From Nocardioides sp. (lineage in GTDB: Bacteria; Actinomycetota; Actinomycetes; Propionibacteriales; Nocardioidaceae): DNA of 64,000 bases. Of this stretch, positions 47,218-56,297 are shown piece after piece. The stretch spans positions 1 to 64,000 of the forward strand of contig JAUYLL010000060.1 of the NCBI GenBank assembly GCA_030698375.1, in the 5' to 3' direction. The notes beneath the pieces were generated by a model. That model made no database searches and was not told where the DNA came from. It saw only the letters and a list, made by a program, of their open reading frames with translations. Each line of letters opens with the position of its first letter. The stretch's first letter is position 1. A program made the translations under genes and the position numbers.

Positions 47218-48117
47218 GTGTTCGCGATGACAGCGTTCGTCCCTTCCTCCACACCGACCGCCGCCGCTTGGGGCCGCGACGCGGGTGCCCACCGCGACCC
47301 GGTCCGCACCGACCGTGCGCGACGCACCGCGGTCCTCCTCGACCGCGCCGCGCACACTGCGGATCCGAAGCAGCACCGCAACCTGCAGGACGAGGCGGTC
47401 ACCTTGAACCTGGGCGTGGCGCGGAGCATCGCGGGCCGCTACTACGGCCGCGGCATCAGCGCCGACGACCTGGACCAGGTCGCGTCGCTAGCGCTGGTCA
47501 AGGCGGTGCGGAGATTCGACCCGGCTGCGTCCCGGGACCTGCTCACCTATGCGGTGCCGACGATCACCGGGGAGCTCAAGAGGCACTTCCGCGACCACGG
47601 CTGGGCGGTGCGCCCCCCGCGGCGCGTCACCGACCTGCTGCCGACAGTCAACCGTGCCGTCGAGGACCTCCGCGACGTGCACGAACGGGAGCCACGCCCC
47701 TCGGAGATCGCCTTCGCGACCGGGCTGTCGATCGCCGACGTGGTGGAGGTGCTGACCAGCGACGGGCTGTTCACCCTCGACTCCCTGGACGCTCCGACCG
47801 GCGTCGGCGAGATGGGCGGGTCGCCCTACGAGCTCGTCGGGGGGCCGGACCCGATGTTCGCCCTCTGCGAGAGCATGGTCGACCTCGAGCGAGCGCTGCA
47901 TGTGCTCGATGCCAGGGAGCGACTGGTGGTGCGGCTGCGCTACCACGATGAGCTGAGCCAGGGCGAGATCGGTCGCCGCCTCGGCGTGAGCCAGATGCAG
48001 GTTTCGCGGATCCTCACGAAGATGCTCGCCAAGCTCCGTGCGGTGATGGCCGAGCGGGACGAGACTCACTCCTCAACCCACGTTTGGGACCGGCGGAGGT
48101 TGGTACCCGCCTCCTGA
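47218..48117 (+). CDS. RNA polymerase sigma factor, SigB/SigF type
   Basis: Alternative sigma factor of 299 residues. Region 2 is RYYGRGISADDLDQVASLAL with AVRRFDP, region 3 contains RHFRDHGWAVRPPRRV, and the region 4 helix-turn-helix is LSQGEIGRRLGVSQMQVSRI. This is the group that controls general stress or development and is held by an RsbW-type anti-sigma. The start could be the GTG at 47218 (GGGA five bases upstream) or the ATG at 47227. No anti-sigma gene is next to it; a matching phosphatase lies at 41001. Confidence 0.88.
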   Translation: MFAMTAFVPSSTPTAAAWGRDAGAHRDPVRTDRARRTAVLLDRAAHTADPKQHRNLQDEAVTLNLGVARSIAGRYYGRGISADDLDQVASLALVKAVRRFDPAASRDLLTYAVPTITGELKRHFRDHGWAVRPPRRVTDLLPTVNRAVEDLRDVHEREPRPSEIAFATGLSIADVVEVLTSDGLFTLDSLDAPTGVGEMGGSPYELVGGPDPMFALCESMVDLERALHVLDARERLVVRLRYHDELSQGEIGRRLGVSQMQVSRILTKMLAKLRAVMAERDETHSSTHVWDRRRLVPAS

Positions 48118-48219
48118 GACGGACCGTCGAGGAGCCACCGCTGCGACGCACTCACGCAGGGCGTCACGCCGGCGGGCACCAACCGCCCGAACTTGGCTCC
48201 TCGGGTCCGCCTCCTCGCG

Positions 48220-50013
48220 TCAGAACCAGGCGGGATCGGTGTCGAGGTGGGTGCGCTCGAGCCGCTCGAGCAGGTCCAGGAGTGGCTCGACACGGGGCAG
48301 TTCACAGCGCACGAACCACCGCGCTGCCTGCCGCTTGCCGGCGTGGAACGCGTCGTCGGGGTCGGTGGCGACGAGCGCCTGCTGCACCCAGAGCCACGCC
48401 ACCACCACGTGCCCGGCCGCCTCGAGGTACGCCGAGGAGTTGGCCGTGCTCACCGTCGGGTCGCCGGCGGACCAGACGACCTGCGTGACGGCGAGCAACC
48501 GGTCGGCCGCGCGTCCCACTGCTGCCGCGTCCTCGGCCAGCGCGCCACCACGACCGGTGGCCTCGTCGACGGTGGCGTGGATCCGGGCCACCAGCCCGCG
48601 GAACGCCTCGCCGCCGTCGATGACGACCTTGCGCCCGAGCAGGTCGAGGCCCTGGATGCCGTGCGTGCCCTCGTGGATCGGGTTGAGCCGGTTGTCGCGG
48701 TAGTGCTGCTCGACGTCGTACTCACGGGTGTAGCCGTAGCCGCCGTGCACCTGGATGGCGAGGTCGTTGGCGGCCAGGCACCACTGGGAGGGCCAGGACT
48801 TCGCGATCGGGGTGAGCACCTCGAGCAGGGCGTGCGCCTCCGCCGCCGTCGCCGGGTCGGTCGCGGTCTGCTCCTCGTCGACCAGGCGGGCGGCGTAGAG
48901 GACCAGTGCGAGCCCGCCCTCGACGTACGACTTCATCGTCAGCAGCATCCGGCGCACGTCGGCGTGCTCGATGATCGGGACCGGGGACGCGGACGGGTCC
49001 TTCGCCCCGACGGGCCGGCCCTGGGCGCGCTCCCGGGCATAGGCCAGCGCCTTGAGGTACCCGGTGTAGCCGAGCGCGGCCGCGCCCAGCCCGACCCCGA
49101 CCCGCGCCTCGTTCATCATGTGGAACATCAGGGCCAGGCCACGGTGCTGCTCACCGACGAGGTAGCCCACCGCCCCGGGCTCGCCGCCGGGCCTGTGCAC
49201 GCCCTCACCGAAGTTGAGCAGGGTGTTCGTGGTGCCGCGCCAGCCCATCTTGTGGTTGAGGCCGGCGAGCACGACGTCGTTGCGCTCCCCCACCGAGCCG
49301 TCCTCTCCGACGAGGCGCTTGGGAACGAGGAACAGCGAGATGCCCTTCGTGCCGGCCGGTGCGCCGGCGGTGCGGGCGAGGACGAGGTGGACGATGTTCT
49401 CGCCCATCTCGTGGTCACCGCCGGAGATCCACATCTTGTTGCCGCGGAGCCGGAAGGTGCCGTCCGCCTGGGGCGTGGCGGTGGTGGTGACGTCGGCGAG
49501 CGACGACCCCGCCTGCGGCTCGGAGAGGCACATCGTGCCGAAGAACCGGCCCTCGAGCATCGGCCGCACGAAGCGGTCGACCAGCTCGGGCGCACCGTGA
49601 GTGGCGAGCAGGTTTGCGTTCGCCTGGGTGAGGAACGGGTAGCCGGCCGTGCCGCAGTTGGCAGCCTGGAACCAGGCAGCGACGGCCGAGGCCACGACCT
49701 GGGGAAGCTGCATGCCGCCGAGCTCCTCGTCGAAGGTCGCGCCGGTGAAGCCGCTGGCGGCGTAGACGGCCAGCGCCTCCTCGACCTCGGGGTGCAGGTG
49801 CACACGCTCGCCGTCGAAGGTCGGCTCCTCGGCGTCGTTGCGCTTGTTGTGCGTGGCGAAGTGCCGCGTCGCCACCGTCTCGGCGAGGTCGAGGACCGCG
49901 TCAAAGGTCTCCCGGGAGTGCTCGGCGAAACGGTCCCGCGTCAGCAGCGACTCCACCCCGAGCCACTCGTGGAGCAGGAAGTCCAGGTCACGACGCGACA
50001 TCACCGACGACAT
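48220..50013 (-). CDS. Acyl-CoA dehydrogenase, long FadE5/DmdC-like form
   Basis: FAD acyl-CoA dehydrogenase of 597 residues, longer than the usual 380 because of a C-terminal helical extension, as in FadE5 and DmdC. Motifs: CLSEPQAGSSLADV, NKMWISGGDHEMGENIVHLV, IQVHGGYGYTREYDVEQHYRD and the catalytic Glu in NPIHEGTHGIQGLDLLGRK. It begins at the ATG at 50013. The 100 bases between this gene and the sigma factor hold no gene. Substrate chain length cannot be assigned. Confidence 0.9.
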   Translation of the reverse strand: MSSVMSRRDLDFLLHEWLGVESLLTRDRFAEHSRETFDAVLDLAETVATRHFATHNKRNDAEEPTFDGERVHLHPEVEEALAVYAASGFTGATFDEELGGMQLPQVVASAVAAWFQAANCGTAGYPFLTQANANLLATHGAPELVDRFVRPMLEGRFFGTMCLSEPQAGSSLADVTTTATPQADGTFRLRGNKMWISGGDHEMGENIVHLVLARTAGAPAGTKGISLFLVPKRLVGEDGSVGERNDVVLAGLNHKMGWRGTTNTLLNFGEGVHRPGGEPGAVGYLVGEQHRGLALMFHMMNEARVGVGLGAAALGYTGYLKALAYARERAQGRPVGAKDPSASPVPIIEHADVRRMLLTMKSYVEGGLALVLYAARLVDEEQTATDPATAAEAHALLEVLTPIAKSWPSQWCLAANDLAIQVHGGYGYTREYDVEQHYRDNRLNPIHEGTHGIQGLDLLGRKVVIDGGEAFRGLVARIHATVDEATGRGGALAEDAAAVGRAADRLLAVTQVVWSAGDPTVSTANSSAYLEAAGHVVVAWLWVQQALVATDPDDAFHAGKRQAARWFVRCELPRVEPLLDLLERLERTHLDTDPAWF

Positions 50014-50062
50014 GCGGCGAACCTAGCCCAGGGGTGGCCGGGGACCGGCGGAGCCGGGAGCC

Positions 50063-51508
50063 TCAGGTGCCGCAGAAGGTCTGGTAGCCGGTGAAGTCGT
50101 CTGGCGCCGGCTCGGCGTACCACGCCCACTCCGGCCGGGCGACGTACGGATGGCGCACGACCTCGACGAGCCGGTGGAACGGCTCCAGGTCCCCGGCGGT
50201 GGCGGCGGCGAGCGCCTCCTCGACGCGGTGGTTGCGCGCGACATAGACCGGGTTGACCGCGTCCATGGCCGCCGGGTCCGGGCCGAGTGCGCGCCAGCGC
50301 TCCAGCCACGCGTCGATGCCCGGCAGGTCCAGGAAGACCTCGCGCACGGGCTCCGCATCGCCGCGGGCGGCGTCGGCGAGGTTCCGGAAGAACGACGTGA
50401 AGTCCACGTGGCTGGCCGCCAGCAGCGGCAGCAGATCGTCGACGAGCGGGTGCGCCAGCTCCTGCGGTACGTCCGTGGCGAGGCCGAGCTTGGCCCGCAT
50501 GCCACCGAGCCAGGACTCGGCGTAGCGGGTGCGGAACGCGCCGAGCGCCTCGACCGCCAGCGCGACGGCGGTCTCCTCGTCCTCGTCGAGCAGCGGGACC
50601 AGCGTCTCGGCGAGGCGGGCGAGGTTCCACTCCAGCACCGGCGCCTGGTTGCCGTATGCGTAGCGGCCGCCGTGGTCGATGGAGCTGAAGACCGTGCGGG
50701 GGTCGAAGGCCTCCATGAACGCACAGGGGCCGTAGTCGATCGACTCCCCGGAGATCGTGGTGTTGTCGGTGTTCATCACGCCGTGGATGAAGCCCACGAG
50801 CATCCAGCGGGCGACGAGGTCGGCCTGGACGGTGACCACCGACTCGAACAGCGCCAGCGCCGGGTTGTCGGCCTCGGCGGCCTGCGGGTGGTGGCGGGCG
50901 ATCGCGTGGTCGACGAGGCGGCGCAGCAGGGCCAGGTCACCGCTCGCGGCGACGTACTGGAAGGTGCCGACGCGCAGGTGGCTGCTGGCGACCCGCGCCA
51001 TCACGGCACCGGGCAGGGGGGTCTCGCGACGCACCGAAGCACCGGTGGCGACCACGCCGAGGGACCGGGTGGTCGGGATCCCGAGAGCGTGCATCGCCTC
51101 GCTGATCACGTGCTCGCGCAGCATCGGGCCGAGCGCGGCGAACCCGTCACCCCCACGGGAGAACGGGGTGCGGCCCGAGCCCTTGAGGTGCAGGTCGCGC
51201 AGGGTGCCGTCCGGCAGCCTCAGCTCGCCCAGGAGCAGCGCCCGGCCGTCACCGAGCCGGGGCGAGTAGCCGCCGAACTGGTGACCCGCGTAGGCCTGTG
51301 CCACCGGTCGTGCGCCCTCCGGCGGCGAGGCCCCCGTCAGCAGGCCGAGGCCCTCGGGTCCACGCAGCGTCTCGACGTCGAGCCCCAGCTCCTCCGCGAG
51401 TGTCTCGTTGAACGCCACCAGCCGGGGCGCGGGCGGCACCTCGGCCTTCCAGTCGAGCGCCAGCTCGGGCAGGTCGGTGGCGAAGTGGGCGGAGAGGTGG
51501 GGCAGCAC
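50063..51508 (-). CDS. selO: Protein adenylyltransferase SelO (YdiU)
   Basis: Pseudokinase-fold enzyme that transfers AMP from ATP to Ser, Thr or Tyr of target proteins, linked in other bacteria to redox stress. The 481-residue protein has [35 protein letters not shown] (nucleotide loop), [19 protein letters not shown]-like sequence and the metal site [19 protein letters not shown]. It ends FCGT, keeping the cysteine that is selenocysteine in animal SelO. A single gene 25-50 bases from both neighbours. Confidence 0.93.
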   Translation of the reverse strand: MLPHLSAHFATDLPELALDWKAEVPPAPRLVAFNETLAEELGLDVETLRGPEGLGLLTGASPPEGARPVAQAYAGHQFGGYSPRLGDGRALLLGELRLPDGTLRDLHLKGSGRTPFSRGGDGFAALGPMLREHVISEAMHALGIPTTRSLGVVATGASVRRETPLPGAVMARVASSHLRVGTFQYVAASGDLALLRRLVDHAIARHHPQAAEADNPALALFESVVTVQADLVARWMLVGFIHGVMNTDNTTISGESIDYGPCAFMEAFDPRTVFSSIDHGGRYAYGNQAPVLEWNLARLAETLVPLLDEDEETAVALAVEALGAFRTRYAESWLGGMRAKLGLATDVPQELAHPLVDDLLPLLAASHVDFTSFFRNLADAARGDAEPVREVFLDLPGIDAWLERWRALGPDPAAMDAVNPVYVARNHRVEEALAAATAGDLEPFHRLVEVVRHPYVARPEWAWYAEPAPDDFTGYQTFCGT

Positions 51509-51537
51509 CTCCCCAGCGTAGGTCGGGACCCCCGCCG

Positions 51538-52296
51538 TCAGCGGGGCGCCATCCGCAGCGCGCCGTCCATCCGCACGACCTCGCCGTTGAGGTAGTCGTG
51601 GGTGAGGAGGAAGAGCGCGAGGTCGGCGTACTCCTCGGGGCGGCCGAGGCGCTGGGGGAACGGGATGCCGGCGGCCAGCGCCGCGCGGAACTCCTCGGAG
51701 ACCGTGGCCAGCATCGGGGTCTCGACGATGCCGGGCGCGATGGTGTTCACGCGGATGCCGTACTGCGCGAGGTCGCGGGCGGCGGGCAGGTTGAGTCCGA
51801 CGATGCCGCCCTTGGACGAGGCGTACGCCGCCTGGCCGACCTGGCCCTCGTAGGCCGCCACCGACGCGGTGTTGACGACGGCGCCGCGCATGCCGTGCTC
51901 GAGCGGCTCGGTCTCGGCCATCTTCTCCGCGGCCAGCGCGAGAACGTTGAAGGAGCCGATCAGGTTGACCTTGATGATCGTGGCGTAGAGCTCGAGGTCG
52001 TGGACGCCCTTGCGGGAGAGGATCCGCGCCGAGGGGCCGATGCCGGCGCAGTTGACCACCGCCCGCAGGGGACCGTGCTCGGCGGCGGTCGCGACCGCGT
52101 CGCCGACCTGGGTTGCCTCGGTGACGTCGACCGGCAGGTAGGTCACGCCGTCCGGCGCCTGGCCGGCCTTCTCGATCGCGGCGGGGAGGTCGAAGGCGAA
52201 GACCCGCGCGCCGTGGGCGACGAGGGCGGCGGCGGTGGCGGCACCGAGGCCCGAGGCCCCTCCGGTGACGATCGCGGAGGTGTCGGCGAGCTGCAT
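51538..52296 (-). CDS. SDR, type II 3-hydroxyacyl-CoA dehydrogenase (HSD17B10)-like
   Basis: 252-residue [16 protein letters not shown], Asp after beta-2 (FAFDLPAA) for [15 protein letters not shown], then [23 protein letters not shown] catalytic region split over Ser, Tyr and Lys, and the [15 protein letters not shown] segment typical of HSD17B10-type enzymes. These oxidise 3-hydroxyacyl-CoA and some hydroxysteroids. AAGGAGA stands before the ATG. It follows the acyl-CoA dehydrogenase gene by 40 bases in an operon, giving two consecutive beta-oxidation steps. Confidence 0.87.
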   Translation of the reverse strand: MQLADTSAIVTGGASGLGAATAAALVAHGARVFAFDLPAAIEKAGQAPDGVTYLPVDVTEATQVGDAVATAAEHGPLRAVVNCAGIGPSARILSRKGVHDLELYATIIKVNLIGSFNVLALAAEKMAETEPLEHGMRGAVVNTASVAAYEGQVGQAAYASSKGGIVGLNLPAARDLAQYGIRVNTIAPGIVETPMLATVSEEFRAALAAGIPFPQRLGRPEEYADLALFLLTHDYLNGEVVRMDGALRMAPR

Positions 52297-52336
52297 CTGG
52301 AGTTCTCCTTGAAGGGGGTGTGGTTGCGGGGGTTGA

Positions 52337-53506
52337 TCAGTCGAGGGTGCGGATGCTGGCGTCGGCGCCCTTGTCGAGGTGGCGGGCGATGATCATCCGC
52401 TGGATCTGGTTGGTGCCCTCGAAGATCTGCATCACCTTGGCCTCGCGCATGTAGCGCTCGACGGGGAAGTCGCGGGTGTAGCCGTAGCCGCCGAGGACCT
52501 GCACGGCGTCGGTGGTGACCTTCATGGCGTTGTCGGTGGCCACCAGCTTGGCGACCGAGGCCTCCCGCGAGAACGGCAGCCCGCGGTCCTTCAGACGCGC
52601 GGCGTGCAGCATCATCGCCCGGGCCGACTGCACAGCCGCCTCGGCGTCGGCGAGCACGAACGCCAGGCCCTGGTGGTCGATGATCCGCTTGCCGAAGGCC
52701 TCGCGCTCCTGGGCGTAGGCGAGCGCCGCGTCCAGCGCCCCCTGGGCGAGACCGGTGGCCACCGCGGCGATGCCGAGCCGACCCGAGTCCAGCGCGGCCA
52801 GCGCGATCCGCAGCCCCTCGCCTTCGGCGCCGATCCGCCGCTCCGCGGGAAGGCGTACGCCGTCGAGCCGCATCGTGGCCGTCGTCGAGCCCATCAGGCC
52901 CATCTTCCGCTCCGGCACGTCCGCGGAGAGGCCCTCGGCGTCGGCGGGGACCAGGAAGCAGGAGATGCCGTTCCTGTCGTCGGAGGTCCGGGCCATGACG
53001 GTGTAGAAGTCGGCCTCGCCGCCGTGGGTGGTCCACGCCTTCGCGCCGGTGAGGACGTAGTCGTCGCCGTCGCGCACCGCCTTGGTGCGCATCGCCGCGG
53101 GGTCGGACCCGGCATGCGCCTCGGAGAGGCAGTAGGCGCCGAGCAGCTTCCCGCCGAGCATCCCCGGCAGCCACTGCGCGCGCTGCTCGTCGCTGCCGTG
53201 GTACATCAGCGCGAAGCACGACAGCGCGTGCACCGACGTCCCCACCCCCACGCTCGCCCAGGCGGCACCGATCTCCTCCAGCACCTGGAGGTAGACCTCG
53301 TAGGGCTGCCCACCACCGCCGTGCTCCTCGGGGTAGGGCAGCCCGAGCAGGTCGGCCTCGCCGAGCAGCGCGAACACGTCGCGGGGGAACGCCGCGTGCT
53401 CCTCGGCCTCGGCCGCGCGCGGCGCGAGCCGCTCCGCCACGATCTGCCGCACGAGCGAGAGCAGGTCGGCGGCCTCGGGCGTGGGCAGGGTGCGGGACGC
53501 GGGCAC
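52337..53506 (-). CDS. Acyl-CoA dehydrogenase
   Basis: Standard-length (389 residues) FAD acyl-CoA dehydrogenase: [55 protein letters not shown] and the catalytic Glu in [18 protein letters not shown]. The GTG start at 53506 has GGAGG six bases upstream. It is transcribed ahead of the 3-hydroxyacyl-CoA dehydrogenase-like gene, so both probably act on the same substrate. Confidence 0.92.
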   Translation of the reverse strand: MPASRTLPTPEAADLLSLVRQIVAERLAPRAAEAEEHAAFPRDVFALLGEADLLGLPYPEEHGGGGQPYEVYLQVLEEIGAAWASVGVGTSVHALSCFALMYHGSDEQRAQWLPGMLGGKLLGAYCLSEAHAGSDPAAMRTKAVRDGDDYVLTGAKAWTTHGGEADFYTVMARTSDDRNGISCFLVPADAEGLSADVPERKMGLMGSTTATMRLDGVRLPAERRIGAEGEGLRIALAALDSGRLGIAAVATGLAQGALDAALAYAQEREAFGKRIIDHQGLAFVLADAEAAVQSARAMMLHAARLKDRGLPFSREASVAKLVATDNAMKVTTDAVQVLGGYGYTRDFPVERYMREAKVMQIFEGTNQIQRMIIARHLDKGADASIRTLD

Positions 53507-53547
53507 GACGACCTCCAGCGGTCAGCGAGACGGGCGGGACGAGCAGA

Positions 53548-53570
53548 GCAGCCCCACGCTATCGGGCTGC
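53548..53570 (-). terminator. Short hairpin after the FAD reductase gene
   Basis: Seven-base arms GCAGCCC / GGGCTGC with a nine-base loop start two bases after the stop of the FAD reductase gene. It is probably its terminator, separating it from the acyl-CoA dehydrogenase operon. Confidence 0.5.
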
Positions 53571-53571
53571 C

Positions 53572-54684
53572 TCAGCCCCGCCGGACGCCGCCGTATATCC
53601 CGCGGCGCACGATGAGCGGCTGCAGGACGGTGTCGATCGTCCACGCAGGGAACCGGAAGGGCCGGCCGGTGGGTGCGAAGACCTCGAGCCCGTCGGGCTG
53701 CACCCCGAGCACGGAGCCCCACCGGCCGCGCGGCGGGCGGTAGTCCTGCAGCGACTTGCCGGCCAGCTCGGCGAGGACGTTGCGCGCGACCAGGCGGTCG
53801 GCCCGGTTGCGCGCGGAGGTGCGCAGCGGGTCGGTCGCGGCGACGTCGCCGACGGCGTAGGTACGGGGGTGGCCGGGCAGTCGCAGGTCCGACTCGACGA
53901 CGACGAAGCCGCGCTCGTCGAGGAGCTCGGGCGGCAGCCAGTCGGTGTTCGGCCGGACCCGGCCGATCGCCCAGAGCACCGCGTCGGCGACCGCGGTCGG
54001 CTGGCCCGTCGACCAGGTGACCGGGTCGACGGTGATCGCGTCGCAGGTGAACCCGTCGGGGATGTCCGCGCGGTGGCCGGGGTGGAGCCCGACGCCGAGG
54101 CGGGTGAGGCGCCGCTCGACGTGGCCCCAGACCCTCGGGTGGTGGTGCGGGAGCGGGCGCTCGCCGGGGAAGTAGAGGTCGACGGCCTTGTCCGGCCACG
54201 TGGTGGCGAGGTTGGCCGCGGCGCTCACGGCCGCCGCCCCGCCCCCGACGACCGCGACCGAGGACGCGGCGGCCAGCCGTTCGTGGACGGAGCGCAGGTC
54301 GGCCTCGACCTCGGTCGCGGTCTGGAGTGTCGGCGTACGCCAGAAGCCGTTGGTGACCCCGGTGGAGATGACCAGGACGTCGAAGGGCTCGTGGGACTCG
54401 GTGCCGTCGGCGGTGCGTACGGCGACGGAGCGCCCGGCGAGGTCGAGGCCGGTGAGGGTGCCGTGCGCCGTGCGGACGCGGTCGAGTCGGCGGTAGCGGT
54501 CGAAGGCGATGCGGTAGTCCCGGCTCCAGTCGTCCGGGCGGGTCAGCCGGACCCCGAGCTCCTGGCCGCTGACGAGCATCGGCTTGGTGGAGATGCCGAC
54601 GACGTCGGCCCGGCGGGCGAGGTGGGTCGCGGTGAGCAGGCCGGTGTCGCCGAGCCCGGCGACGACGACGCGGGGTCGGCTCAC
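53572..54684 (-). CDS. FAD/NAD(P)-binding oxidoreductase (NDH-2/AIF-like)
   Basis: Two-dinucleotide-fold flavoprotein of 370 residues. The FAD motif is VVVAGLGDTGLLTATHLA (unusual: Asp-Thr in place of the second Gly-rich part), the NAD motif is SSVAVVGGGAAAVSAAANLA, and the C-terminal FAD loop is RTYAVGDVAATD. The start is GTG at 54684, overlapping the stop of the DUF1295 gene (GTGA). The strict coupling suggests it passes electrons to, or acts on the same lipid as, the membrane protein. Confidence 0.82.
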   Translation of the reverse strand: MSRPRVVVAGLGDTGLLTATHLARRADVVGISTKPMLVSGQELGVRLTRPDDWSRDYRIAFDRYRRLDRVRTAHGTLTGLDLAGRSVAVRTADGTESHEPFDVLVISTGVTNGFWRTPTLQTATEVEADLRSVHERLAAASSVAVVGGGAAAVSAAANLATTWPDKAVDLYFPGERPLPHHHPRVWGHVERRLTRLGVGLHPGHRADIPDGFTCDAITVDPVTWSTGQPTAVADAVLWAIGRVRPNTDWLPPELLDERGFVVVESDLRLPGHPRTYAVGDVAATDPLRTSARNRADRLVARNVLAELAGKSLQDYRPPRGRWGSVLGVQPDGLEVFAPTGRPFRFPAWTIDTVLQPLIVRRGIYGGVRRG

Positions 54685-55574
54685 GCGGGGGTGCGGCTGC
54701 GCGGCGGGCGCGGCACGAGGCGCGGAACCCGCTCGACGACGTCCTGGTACGCCGGCCGGCGGGCGAGGCTGCGCTCCTCCATCCACGGGATCGAGACGAA
54801 GTGGAACATTGCGATCATCGCCACGGCACCGAGCGGGACCCACCACCAGTCCCCCGGCGAGGCCGCGATGCCGAAGAGCGCCAGAGAGACCCAGAAGCTG
54901 ATCTCGCCGAAGTAGTTCGGGTGCCGCGACCAGGCCCACAGTCCACGGTCCATCGCCTGGCCGGGCTGGCGGACGCGGACGAAGCGGTGCATCTGCCCAT
55001 CCGAGACGAGCTGGAGCGCCACCGCACCGACCCCGACGACGAACGCGACCACGTCGAGCCACCCGACCGGCTCCCCGCCGCGGGTCACCACGACGTAGAC
55101 GGGCACGGTGGCGAGGAAGACCTGCAGCGTCGGGATCAGGTGGATCGCGACGAAGTCGACGATCACGGCGAAGCGGCCGGCGTTCTCGCGGAGCATCGGG
55201 TAGCGCCAGTCCTCGTGGTGCAATCCGGGAAAGCCGTAGACCCAGTTGGCGGTCAGCCGCACCGCCCAGAGGGCCACGACGACCGCCGCGAGCCAGGCCC
55301 GGACGTCGCCGGTCCCGAGGTCGGACCCGAGCCACCACGCCAGTACGAGCAGCGGCGGGATGACGCTCCAGTAGGCGTCGTAGAAGCTGGAGTTCCCGTA
55401 GGCCCGGCTGAACGCGAAGATGACGCAGGTCGCCAGCACGTCGGCGATCAGCGTGTCGAGCCAGAGGTGGTCGGTGTCCGGACCGAGCAGCAGCCACGCC
55501 GCCCCCACGGCGATCGCGAGCACGTAGGCCAGACCGATGCGCGCCAGGGACGCCGTCTTCGTCACGCGCGTCAC
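54681..55574 (-). CDS. DUF1295 membrane protein (steroid 5-alpha-reductase-like)
   Basis: Integral membrane protein of 297 residues with about seven hydrophobic segments. The C-terminal half has the DUF1295 signature GLWAWSRHPNYFGEISFWV, also found in sterol reductases and isoprenylcysteine methyltransferases. By analogy it could be an NADPH-dependent C=C reductase in the membrane. The start is one of two GTGs (55574, 55565). It is coupled to the FAD reductase gene. Confidence 0.82.
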   Translation of the reverse strand: MTRVTKTASLARIGLAYVLAIAVGAAWLLLGPDTDHLWLDTLIADVLATCVIFAFSRAYGNSSFYDAYWSVIPPLLVLAWWLGSDLGTGDVRAWLAAVVVALWAVRLTANWVYGFPGLHHEDWRYPMLRENAGRFAVIVDFVAIHLIPTLQVFLATVPVYVVVTRGGEPVGWLDVVAFVVGVGAVALQLVSDGQMHRFVRVRQPGQAMDRGLWAWSRHPNYFGEISFWVSLALFGIAASPGDWWWVPLGAVAMIAMFHFVSIPWMEERSLARRPAYQDVVERVPRLVPRPPRSRTPA

Positions 55575-55594
55575 CCTAGTGAACCGTCAGGCGA

Positions 55595-55641
55595 GACGTG
55601 GGAGATCTGGTGCCACCTGGTAGCACCAGATCACCCACGTC
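55595..55641. repeat. Inverted repeat with 19-bp arms in a divergent gap
   Basis: Arms 55595-55613 and 55623-55641 pair at 18 of 19 positions around a nine-base loop. It lies between two divergent genes, so a terminator role is unlikely. It may be an operator or a dispersed palindromic element. Confidence 0.6.
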
Positions 55642-55681
55642 CGGCCACCGTCAGTGCCAGGACTCCATCACGGACGCCCGC

Positions 55682-55694
55682 TACTGTCAGCGCG
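55682..55694 (+). promoter_or_regulatory. Leaderless promoter of the acyltransferase gene
   Basis: TACTGT (55682-55687) fits TAnnnT and ends six bases before the GTG at 55694; no ribosome site is present. Confidence 0.5.
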
Positions 55695-56287
55695 TGAAGA
55701 GACCCTTCCTCGTCCGCCGTACGCTCGCCCGTCTCGTGCTGCGCGCCGTGCGCTGGAAGGCGGTGGGGACGGTGCCCAAGCGCGGGGTGCTCGTCGGCGC
55801 TCCGCACACCTCGAACTGGGACTGGGTCCTCACCCTCCTGCTCGGCTGGTCGTACGGCGTCCGCATCGGGCTGCTGGTGAAGGCCGAGCTGTTCAAGGGG
55901 CCCCTCGCGCCGATCCTCCGCGCGACCGGCGCGATCCCGCTGGACCGGTCGAACCCCGGAGCCACGGTTCGCGACCTGCTCGCACAGGCCGAGGGCGAGC
56001 ACCCGTTCCTGCTCGGCATCGCCGCCGAGGGGACCCGCACCCGCGGCGAGTTCTGGAAGTCCGGCTTCTACCGGATCGCGACGGCCAGCGGCCTGCCGAT
56101 CACGCTCGCCTACCTCGACGCCCCCACCCGCACCGTCGGCTGGGGGCCGACCTTCACCCCCACCGGCGACGTCACCGCCGACATGGACCGGGTCCGCGCC
56201 TTCTACGCCGACAAGCGCGGCTTCCGGCCCGAGGAGTTCACCCCGCCGCTGCTGCGCGAGGAGACCCGCGGCCGCGACGCGACCTGA
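55694..56287 (+). CDS. 1-acyl-sn-glycerol-3-phosphate acyltransferase-like protein
   Basis: PlsC-family acyltransferase of 197 residues. The catalytic HX4D motif is PHTSNWDW, and the later phosphate-binding block is FLLGIAAEGTRTRGEFWKSGF. There is no clear membrane span, so attachment would be peripheral. The leaderless GTG at 55694 is preferred; a longer reading would run into the inverted repeat. It probably acylates a lysophospholipid or glycolipid. Confidence 0.85.
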   Translation: MKRPFLVRRTLARLVLRAVRWKAVGTVPKRGVLVGAPHTSNWDWVLTLLLGWSYGVRIGLLVKAELFKGPLAPILRATGAIPLDRSNPGATVRDLLAQAEGEHPFLLGIAAEGTRTRGEFWKSGFYRIATASGLPITLAYLDAPTRTVGWGPTFTPTGDVTADMDRVRAFYADKRGFRPEEFTPPLLREETRGRDAT

Positions 56288-56297
56288 GTCCTCCCGC

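Noticed and set aside
48129-48202. Nine-base inverted repeat flanking a 56-base loop after the sigma gene
   Set aside because: The loop is long and the arms short; expected by chance at this GC content.
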